In this document: positions 6,613-12,418 of the stretch, piece after piece
Layout: the number at the start of each line of letters is the position of its first letter
Position numbering within the stretch: position 1 is the first letter of the stretch
Notes under the pieces: generated by a model
Told to the model about the DNA's origin: nothing
What the model saw: only the letters and a program-made list of their open reading frames with translations
Database searches by the model: none
Made by a program: the position numbers and the translations under genes
Assembly (NCBI GenBank): GCA_002352605.1
Contig: DEIP01000054.1
Coordinates: 1-12,418, forward strand
Direction: 5' to 3'
DNA length: 12,418 nt
Source of the DNA: Desulfobacteraceae bacterium UBA2771
Lineage (GTDB): Bacteria > Desulfobacterota > Desulfobacteria > Desulfobacterales > Desulfosarcinaceae

Positions 6613-7113
6613 CTAAACGTCGGTATCATTTAGCAGATCCGAAATGTCAAGTCCATATGCAATTATGCGGATCGACCGGGTGGTGTCGCCGGTAACGCTG
6701 AAGAAAAGCTCCAACCGGCAGAGGGGGCGGTCTGCAGGATGGAGATGGCCGGCCCATTCAACAGCCACGATGCCCGCTTCGTCGAACAATTCCCCCAGGC
6801 CGATTTCATCGGGATCAACAGGCTTTGGCAAGCGGTAGAGATCCACATGGTAAAAGGGTATCCTGCCCGGGTATTCGTTGACCAGGGTATAGGTGGGGCT
6901 GGTCACGGTGAAGGATGCCGGAACGGCCAACCCGCGGGCAAGTCCCTGGGCAAAGGCGGTTTTTCCACTGCCCAGATCGCCGAACAGCAAGAGGGTGAGG
7001 CCCTGATTCAGCCGTCGGCCCAGAGTGTGACCCAAGGCGACGGTCTGGTTGTGCCCTTGGGTTTCGAATGTGCGGACGTTTGGGCCGGCTTGACAAGATG
7101 TGCTATCTTTCAT
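6613..7113 (-). CDS. tsaE: tRNA threonylcarbamoyladenosine synthesis ATPase TsaE
   Basis: TsaE is the ATPase that works with TsaB and TsaD to make N6-threonylcarbamoyladenosine at position 37 of ANN-decoding tRNAs. The 166-residue product shows the P-loop GDLGSGKT (45-52), the switch-like SPTYTLVNEY (72-81), HVDLYRL (89-95) with D91, and VEWA (118-121) with E119, all diagnostic for this family. It carries a slightly long N-terminal lead (about 14 residues before the conserved fold), within normal variation. The ATG begins two bases after the nnr stop codon and has no strong ribosome binding site, so translation probably depends on coupling to nnr. TsaB and TsaD are not in the window. Confidence 0.93.
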   Translation of the reverse strand: MKDSTSCQAGPNVRTFETQGHNQTVALGHTLGRRLNQGLTLLLFGDLGSGKTAFAQGLARGLAVPASFTVTSPTYTLVNEYPGRIPFYHVDLYRLPKPVDPDEIGLGELFDEAGIVAVEWAGHLHPADRPLCRLELFFSVTGDTTRSIRIIAYGLDISDLLNDTDV

Positions 7114-7115
7114 GC

Positions 7116-8726
7116 TCAGGTTGGATCCGTGGAGTAGAAGAGCGGGTCAAGCGACGGCCGGGGTAGGTTGTCGCCACCGCTGAGCAGTTCATGCATGGCT
7201 TGGGGAATGGCATCCATGACTTCCGTGGCCAGGTAGCCGACCGGTGCTTTGTGGCGTGCCAGCCGGTCTGCGGCCGATCCATGCAGATAGACACCGGCCA
7301 GGGCGGCGGCGCCGGCGGCCATGCCTTGGGTGATCAGGCCGGCAATCAGGCCGGTGAGTACATCCCCCATGCCGCCGGCGGCCATGCCCGGGTTGCCGGT
7401 GGCATTGACGAAAACGGTCCCGTCCGGCCGGGCGATGATCGTGGTCGCCCCTTTGAGCACCAGGTGAACCCCATGCCGCCGGGCAAATGATCGCGCATGG
7501 CCGACGCGGTCGCTTTGAATCTCAGTGGTTGAATGGCCGCTGAGCCTGGACATCTCACCGGGGTGGGGGGTGAGCACGATGGGCGATTTTCCTTTGGTCA
7601 GCACGGATATTTCCGATGCAATCAAGTTGAGGCCGTCTGCATCGATGACCATGGGGACAGGGCTTGCTTCGATCAATCGGCCCAACAATCGCCCTGTCGA
7701 TTCGGCCGTCCCGATCCCTGGCCCTACGGCCAGGCAGCGTTTGTCTGCGATCAGTGACATGACGGTTTCGCCGGCGGATTCATCCAAAGCCATCTCCGCC
7801 GTTTCCGGTAAAGCCACGGTCATGACTTCGGTGACCATGTTTTCCAGCACCGGGTTCAGCGAAGCCGGTACCCCCAACGTCACCAATCCTGCTCCGGCAC
7901 GCATGGCTGTGGCGGCGGTCATGGCAGCGGCCCCGGTTTTTCCGGGTGACCCGGCCAGGATAAGAAGGTGGCCGGTGTGACCTTTGTGGGCCGTTGGCGA
8001 TCGTTCTGGAATTTTCCTTTTCAGGGCGTGGGGTGTGACGAGGCGCTGCCGACAGCCCACGTCTGCGGCCACGTGCGGGGGAATGCCGATTTCGACGACC
8101 TTCAGTTGACCGGTGAGGGATCGACCCGGATAGGAGAGGTGGCCGACCTTGGCAAAACCGAAGGTGGCCGTGGCGGATGCCTGGATGCAGACACCGCACA
8201 CCTGCCCGGTGTCGGCGTTGAGGCCGGAGGCGATATCCACGGCAAAAACCGGCCGGCCCTGTCGGTTAATGAAATCAATGGCCGTCCGGAAATATCCCCG
8301 TACGTCCGAAGTGAGCCCCGTACCCAGGATGGCATCGATCCAGGTATGCTGTCGGCGCATCGACGATTTTCGGGATTCGAAAGCCGCGTCATCGACCATC
8401 TCCACCACCGGCACGCCCATGGTGTCGAGCAGTTTCAGGTTGGCGGCGGCGTCACCCTGGATCCGGTCTCTTTGGGAGAGCAGAAATACCGTCGCGCGAA
8501 TACCTTTCTGATGAAGATACCGTGCCATGACAAAGCCGTCCCCTCCGTTGTTACCGCGGCCGGCGGCAATGCCCACAGCGCCGGGATGGTGCCGGTAGAC
8601 CGCATCCAGATAAAAAGCGGTTGCTCCGCGACCGGCATTCTCCATGAGCACACGGCCCGGAATGCCGAAGGATTCGATGGTCGTTCGATCCATCCGCTGC
8701 ATTTCATCAGCCGTCACCAGATACAT
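7116..8726 (-). CDS. nnr: Bifunctional NAD(P)H-hydrate epimerase/dehydratase
   Basis: The 536-residue protein repairs hydrated NADH and NADPH. The N-terminal YjeF_N domain (about 1-220) interconverts the R and S hydrates: VLMENAGRG (26-34), GRGNNGGDGF (56-65), DAILGTGL (131-138) and AVDIASGLN (162-170) are the nucleotide and catalytic motifs. The C-terminal ribokinase-like domain (about 233-530) uses ADP or ATP to dehydrate the S form: LAGSPGKTGA (257-266), AVGPGIGT (333-340), DADGLN (362-367), TPHPGEM (386-392) and GNPGMAAGGMGDVLTG (444-459), with catalytic D455. The fused form is standard in bacteria. The ATG has AAGGAG upstream with about seven bases of spacing. It starts 21 bases after the pdxJ stop, where many relatives carry acpS. 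Confidence 0.95.
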   Translation of the reverse strand: MYLVTADEMQRMDRTTIESFGIPGRVLMENAGRGATAFYLDAVYRHHPGAVGIAAGRGNNGGDGFVMARYLHQKGIRATVFLLSQRDRIQGDAAANLKLLDTMGVPVVEMVDDAAFESRKSSMRRQHTWIDAILGTGLTSDVRGYFRTAIDFINRQGRPVFAVDIASGLNADTGQVCGVCIQASATATFGFAKVGHLSYPGRSLTGQLKVVEIGIPPHVAADVGCRQRLVTPHALKRKIPERSPTAHKGHTGHLLILAGSPGKTGAAAMTAATAMRAGAGLVTLGVPASLNPVLENMVTEVMTVALPETAEMALDESAGETVMSLIADKRCLAVGPGIGTAESTGRLLGRLIEASPVPMVIDADGLNLIASEISVLTKGKSPIVLTPHPGEMSRLSGHSTTEIQSDRVGHARSFARRHGVHLVLKGATTIIARPDGTVFVNATGNPGMAAGGMGDVLTGLIAGLITQGMAAGAAALAGVYLHGSAADRLARHKAPVGYLATEVMDAIPQAMHELLSGGDNLPRPSLDPLFYSTDPT

Positions 8727-8747
8727 TCGGTTCTCCTTATATTACGC

Positions 8748-9467
8748 CTAAAGCGCCTTGATCAGATCGTGCATTTCCCTCACGGCCCGGTCCATTCCCA
8801 CCAATGCGGCCCTGGAAATAATGCTGTGACCGATGCTATACTCATCTATTTCCGACAGTCCGTTGAAGGACTTGATCGTGGTGTAGCACAGGCCATGGCC
8901 GGCATTGACACCCAACTTGAGTTTTTTTGCCAGTTTTGCAGCGTCCACGATCTTGGCAAACGCCTGCTTGCGTTTGGTGGCGCTGGTGGCTTCGCAAAAG
9001 ATACCGGTATGGATTTCAATCATGTCGGCGCCGTGCTGGTGAGCTAGTTTGATCTGTTCCGGTTCCGGATCGATAAAAATGCTCACAGGAATCCCATTGT
9101 TCTGCAGGGCGCCGATGGTTTCGCCAATGGATTTATTGTGAACAATCAGGTCCAGTCCCCCTTCGGTCGTGACCTCCTCGCGGCTTTCGGGAACCAGGGT
9201 GACCAGCTCCGGTCGTACATCCAGGGCAATGCCCATCATTTCCGACGTGGCCGCCATCTCCAGTATCAGCTTGCTTTGCACCACCTTGCGAAGCAGCCGA
9301 ACATCGCGGTCCTGTACATGTCGCCGGTCTTCACGTAAATGGCAGACAATGCCGTCCGCCCCGGCCAGTTCGGCCAGCACGGCGGCGGCAACCGGATCGG
9401 GGTAGTTCACTTTTCTGGCTTCCCTTAATGTGGCGATATGATCGATATTGACTGCCAGACCTGCCAT
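8748..9467 (-). CDS. pdxJ: Pyridoxine 5'-phosphate synthase
   Basis: PdxJ closes the pyridine ring of vitamin B6 from 1-deoxy-D-xylulose 5-phosphate and 3-amino-2-oxopropyl phosphate. The 239-residue product has the family's normal length and all key positions: NIDHIATLREAR (7-18) with H10, CHLREDRRH (42-50) with H43, LEMAAT (69-74) with catalytic E70, TTEGGLD (100-106), IEIHTG (150-155) and VNAGHGL (187-193) with H191. The TIM-barrel phosphate site is seen at EYSIGHSII (209-217). The gene begins two bases after the ybeY stop, and its strong ribosome binding site lies inside the last codons of ybeY, so the two are probably translationally linked. It indicates the DXP-dependent route to vitamin B6; pdxA is not in the window. 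Confidence 0.97.
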   Translation of the reverse strand: MAGLAVNIDHIATLREARKVNYPDPVAAAVLAELAGADGIVCHLREDRRHVQDRDVRLLRKVVQSKLILEMAATSEMMGIALDVRPELVTLVPESREEVTTEGGLDLIVHNKSIGETIGALQNNGIPVSIFIDPEPEQIKLAHQHGADMIEIHTGIFCEATSATKRKQAFAKIVDAAKLAKKLKLGVNAGHGLCYTTIKSFNGLSEIDEYSIGHSIISRAALVGMDRAVREMHDLIKAL

Positions 9468-9469
9468 GC

Positions 9470-9913
9470 CTACTCCTCCTTACCAATCAGTTCCTTCAGT
9501 TCGTTGCTTTTCTGCTCCATGACGGCCGCCGCTGCTTTTGAATTGACATGATCGTAGCCGACCAGATGAAGTATCCCGTGAATCAGCAGTTGGTTGAAAC
9601 GTGTTGTCATGGCCATGCCGGCGTCAACGGCTTCCCGGTGGGCCGTGTCGGCGGAAATGACCACATCCCCCAGAAGATCCGGTGTGATGTCGGTATACCG
9701 GCCCTCCTGCATGGGGAAAGAGATGACGTTGGTCGGGCCGGCGTGGCTTAAGTAGGTTAAGTTTAACGTTGCAATCTGGTCGTCATCCACGATCAGAATA
9801 GACAGTTGGGCTTCAGGATAGCCCAAGGCGCTTAAAATGTGTCTCGCGGCCATCTGAATGTTTTTTTTGGGCAGCATGTGACGATGTTGCCGATTTTCGA
9901 CCAGTACTTCCAT
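9470..9913 (-). CDS. ybeY: rRNA maturation endonuclease YbeY
   Basis: YbeY is a metal-dependent endoribonuclease needed for 16S rRNA 3'-end maturation and ribosome quality control. With the chosen start the product has 147 residues. It shows TNVISFP (61-67), LLGDVVIS (80-87) and the metal site HGILHLVGYDH (112-122), with H112, H116 and H122 as ligands. I chose the ATG at 9913 because AGGAAAGG stands six bases ahead and the N-terminus MEVLVENRQ fits the family. A GTG at 9943 in the same frame would add ten residues, but has no ribosome binding site. The gene's first 101 bases overlap the 3' end of pgpH in another frame. An A8 run (complement of 9861-9868) lies near the 5' end. Confidence 0.93.
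   Translation of the reverse strand: MEVLVENRQHRHMLPKKNIQMAARHILSALGYPEAQLSILIVDDDQIATLNLTYLSHAGPTNVISFPMQEGRYTDITPDLLGDVVISADTAHREAVDAGMAMTTRFNQLLIHGILHLVGYDHVNSKAAAAVMEQKSNELKELIGKEE
9473..9481 (-). promoter_or_regulatory. pdxJ Shine-Dalgarno sequence inside the end of ybeY
   Basis: AAGGAGGAG on the - strand encodes the last three residues of YbeY (KEE) directly before its TAG stop and lies five bases ahead of the pdxJ ATG. It is the strongest ribosome binding site in the operon and fixes the pdxJ start. Confidence 0.75.
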
Positions 9914-12254
9914 TTTTTTCCTTTCCTGAGGTGAAATTGGCACTGTCCAGGTATTCGACCCGGTGGTGGTGGATGCCGTTCAAGATCTTGTTGAAGCTTC
10001 TGGCAATTCGGTGAAGGTCCTTTAAGGTCAATTCACAGTGGTCCAATTGGCCATCGGAGAAGACCTTGTTGATCAAGTTCTGCACCAGTCCCTGTATTCG
10101 CGACGGGGTGGGGTTTTCCAGGGTACGTGAGGCCGCTTCGACAACGTCCGCCAGCATGACCAGAGCGGTCTCCCGGGTCTGGGGGCGCGGGCCCGGATAC
10201 CTGAAATTATCGATATTGACAGCACCTTCACCTTTTATGATTTTCGCTTTTTCATAAAAATACCTGATCATACTGCTGCCGTGGTGCTGCTTGATGGCAT
10301 CGATAATCGTCTGCCCCAGTTTGTGTTCACGGGCGATTTCAATCCCGTTTTTCACGTGGGCGATCAGGATCAGAGCGGACATGGAGGGGGCTAGTTTGTC
10401 GTGTTTGTTTCTGCCGTCCGATTGATTTTCGATGAAATAGAGGGGCTGTTTCAGCTTTCCGATGTCGTGATAGTAGCCGCACACCTTGGCCAGGATGGGG
10501 TTGGCGCCAATTTCGGCTGCTGCCGCCTCAACCATTAATCCGACCACGACACTATGGTGATAGGTGCCCGGCGCCTCCAGCATCAGCCGGCGCAGGATGG
10601 GCTGATCCAGGTTGGCCTTTTCCAGCAGGGTAATGTCGGTGGTGTAGTGAAAGATCATTTCCACCACCGGTGCTATGCCCACGGTGATGATTCCGGCTAC
10701 CATTCCTCCAAAAAAGGCCACGGTCACGTCAAAGGGCAGCGTGGCCCACGACGCGTTACCCAGGTAAACATCAATCACAACGGCCAGAAAGGCATTGAGC
10801 AAACCCAACTTGGCGCCGATTTTAATAATAAATTTTCTTTCACGGCAATCCCGAAGCCACCAGGATGCCATGGTGCAGCTCAAGATGAAATAGATGAATG
10901 TTTCCAGACCGCCCTGGAGCAGCATGGTTGCGCACAGGGCCAGGGCCAGGGCAAAGATCAGCGCGGTTTCCCGTCCCATGAACAGGCAGACGATCATGGC
11001 ACCGGCGGAAAGGGGGATGCCGAATCCCACCGGAGAGACCGGGCGGGATAGGGGAAGTCCTAAAAACCAGGCCTCGGGCAGTGTGGTGGAAACCTTTACC
11101 ACGATGATGAATGCCACCATGATACACGCGATAAATAGCAGATCCCTGTTGCCGTAATTGGCCGATTCCATCCGGCCTCTGAGCCGGACCAGGTATTGAA
11201 TGACCAGGATGGTGGTCAGCAGCGCCACGGCCCCGGAACCGGCAAGGGGCACCCGGTGGGCATCGGCCTGGTCTCCCACCGCAGTGAGTTTGCGAATCTG
11301 CAAGGGGGTAACGCGCTCGCCTTCCCGGAGCAGCATCTCTCCCTTTTTAATCATGTAAAGGACCGGCTTGATCCGTTCCCCCGCCGATTTTTTACGAGCT
11401 TCCGTTTCGTGTCGGTTCAAGGTGATGTTGGGCGGTACCAACCGCTGGGAAATGTCTACGATAAGGTTGAGCAAAGCATAATTCATCCCTTTGAGAAGTG
11501 GGTCGGCGACAACCCGTACCATGGTTTTGGCCTGATCCGGCCCATAAAACTGCTTCAGGCGCAACAGATGGGTTTCTGTCAGGGTCTCCACATTGCGCAG
11601 GGTAATGCCCTTGTCCGATTCCTTCAGCAGGATCTCTTTGTTGGCCACCACACCGGTGGAGAGCACCTGTGTGATGATGGTGGTCAATCGCCTGGGGATC
11701 TCCTTTGAGAACCCATTTTCGATGAGAATGGAAAACGCACCGGCGCTGATTTTAACACCGATTTGGTCCTCGAAAAGGCCTTTTCGGGCCAGCATCCGCT
11801 CTTCAATCGGAACCTGCGGAAGGTCCGGGACATCGGCGGGATCAGTGGGTGCATCGCCTGAATTCGGAATTGGTCCAGGAGACGTCTGCCATTTTGTTTC
11901 CAGTTCTCTGGTTTCCTGCTCGAAGATTGACCGAAGCCGAGCGAAGGCATCGGTCAGGCGGGTCACAGTGCCTTTGAGGATTTTTGGATTGAGGTCATAG
12001 ACGGTGATTATACCGTTTTCCGCCTGGCGGCGATTGGCTTCGGTAGCGGTTTTGTCCTCAATAAAGAAATCCCCTTCGGCCTTGATATCGGTTTTTGCCA
12101 CATCACCGATCGCATAGCGGTGTTTTTTAATGATGAGGTCCGGGTACAGGCTGGTTGCAAAAACGGAAACGATGAGCAATAGCAGTACCCAACGGATATG
12201 CGGGTTCAGGATGAAAAAGCGATCGATGGATTTTTTTTTCCGATCACGAATCAT
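9813..12254 (-). CDS. pgpH: Membrane HD phosphodiesterase of the PgpH (7TMR-HD) family
   Basis: The 813-residue protein has an N-terminal membrane helix (about 22-38), a large outer domain of the 7TMR-HDED type (about 50-330), seven further membrane segments (about 338-355, 371-389, 410-426, 429-445, 451-467, 484-498, 508-530) and a cytosolic HD domain (about 555-715). Catalytic features are HH at 566-567, HDIGK (596-600), the later HH at 657-658 and D703 in LADVVEA. Family members such as Listeria PgpH hydrolyse cyclic-di-AMP; that role is inferred here. A proline-rich insert (about 127-150) interrupts the outer domain. The last 45 or so residues, after HHRVEYL (763-769), are a polar tail unlike the family, read from bases that also encode the YbeY start. 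The ATG has a weak ribosome binding site; an in-frame TAA lies 27 bases upstream. Codons 6-8 are an A9 run. It heads the operon. Confidence 0.9.
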   Translation of the reverse strand: MIRDRKKKSIDRFFILNPHIRWVLLLLIVSVFATSLYPDLIIKKHRYAIGDVAKTDIKAEGDFFIEDKTATEANRRQAENGIITVYDLNPKILKGTVTRLTDAFARLRSIFEQETRELETKWQTSPGPIPNSGDAPTDPADVPDLPQVPIEERMLARKGLFEDQIGVKISAGAFSILIENGFSKEIPRRLTTIITQVLSTGVVANKEILLKESDKGITLRNVETLTETHLLRLKQFYGPDQAKTMVRVVADPLLKGMNYALLNLIVDISQRLVPPNITLNRHETEARKKSAGERIKPVLYMIKKGEMLLREGERVTPLQIRKLTAVGDQADAHRVPLAGSGAVALLTTILVIQYLVRLRGRMESANYGNRDLLFIACIMVAFIIVVKVSTTLPEAWFLGLPLSRPVSPVGFGIPLSAGAMIVCLFMGRETALIFALALALCATMLLQGGLETFIYFILSCTMASWWLRDCRERKFIIKIGAKLGLLNAFLAVVIDVYLGNASWATLPFDVTVAFFGGMVAGIITVGIAPVVEMIFHYTTDITLLEKANLDQPILRRLMLEAPGTYHHSVVVGLMVEAAAAEIGANPILAKVCGYYHDIGKLKQPLYFIENQSDGRNKHDKLAPSMSALILIAHVKNGIEIAREHKLGQTIIDAIKQHHGSSMIRYFYEKAKIIKGEGAVNIDNFRYPGPRPQTRETALVMLADVVEAASRTLENPTPSRIQGLVQNLINKVFSDGQLDHCELTLKDLHRIARSFNKILNGIHHHRVEYLDSANFTSGKEKNGSTGRKSATSSHAAQKKHSDGRETHFKRLGLS
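9920..9927 (-). promoter_or_regulatory. ybeY Shine-Dalgarno sequence inside pgpH
   Basis: AGGAAAGG on the - strand, followed by six A residues and ATG, decides the ybeY start in favour of 9913 over the upstream GTG. It lies within the C-terminal tail of the pgpH frame. Confidence 0.7.
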
Positions 12255-12309
12255 TGGTTGACCACATGGCGAAGCCGCTTAGGATTGGGGACGAAATAAA
12301 GTGAACGAA

Positions 12310-12414
12310 AATTGCGAAGGATATCCGTTCGTATTCAAGGCGAATCAACGGTTGCATACTGGTTGTATGTGGCCGTTGATGCAACACAGAAGACGGACGG
12401 ATAGACAAGCAATT
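12310..12414. repeat. Two-tier imperfect inverted repeat, possible structured RNA or palindromic repeat
   Basis: The outer arms pair as AATTGC (12310-12315) with GCAATT (12409-12414), then, after a 6 by 5 internal loop, bases 12322-12332 with 12393-12403 (11 pairs, one G-T). Inside is a second hairpin, 12344-12358 with 12366-12380, 15 pairs around a seven-base loop, with three adjacent G-T pairs. All four G-T pairs would be G-U wobbles in a + strand transcript and A-C mismatches in a - strand transcript. No open frame of note covers it. It lies 56 bases upstream of the pgpH start. Whether it recurs in the genome cannot be seen here. Confidence 0.6.
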
Positions 12415-12418
12415 GGGT

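Noticed and set aside
7968..9047. 359-codon + strand open frame across nnr and pdxJ
   Set aside because: It spans two well-supported - strand genes and their junction, and the product has no family pattern.
9914..9943. Longer ybeY start at the GTG (9943)
   Set aside because: No ribosome binding site precedes it, whereas the ATG at 9913 has AGGAAAGG six bases ahead and gives the usual N-terminus.

Overview
The window looks like a chromosomal segment from a Deltaproteobacterium (Desulfobacterota), most likely of the Desulfobacterales type. I infer this from the gene order pgpH-ybeY-pdxJ-nnr-tsaE-lysC, which resembles clusters I know from that group, from the moderately GC-rich codon use, and from the PilZ, DUF3783 and V4R-kinase genes. 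No search was run, so the assignment is an inference.

Left part (1-3534, + strand). The window opens inside a DUF3783-type gene that ends at 291 and is followed by a weak terminator. After a 341-base gap comes a 754-residue cytosolic hybrid histidine kinase with a V4R-like sensor region, a PAS domain, a kinase core and a receiver domain. It is followed by an 88-residue PilZ protein and a 63-residue protein with two membrane segments. These three may be a signalling group, with PilZ as a possible cyclic-di-GMP reader.

Middle (3565-5224). trmJ (tRNA 2'-O-methylation) on the - strand and pyrF (UMP synthesis) on the + strand diverge from a 199-base region that holds promoter-like sequences. pyrF converges on the large - strand operon.

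Right part (5206-12254, - strand). A tightly packed run reads, in transcription order, pgpH (membrane HD phosphodiesterase, probably for cyclic-di-AMP), ybeY (rRNA processing endonuclease), pdxJ (vitamin B6), nnr (NAD(P)H-hydrate repair), tsaE (tRNA t6A synthesis), lysC (aspartate kinase), then a possible 31-residue membrane peptide. Gaps are 2 to 48 bases and the first pair overlaps by 101 bases, so this is very probably one operon of housekeeping functions. acpS, which I expect between pdxJ and nnr, is not there.

Right edge (12255-12418). No coding sequence is seen. A long, two-tier imperfect inverted repeat (12310-12414) could be a structured RNA or a dispersed palindromic repeat. I see no phage, insertion sequence, CRISPR, rRNA or tRNA gene. 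The least ordinary points are that element, a nested start inside lysC with its own Shine-Dalgarno sequence, the overprinted pgpH tail, and the small membrane peptide overlapping the pyrF end.
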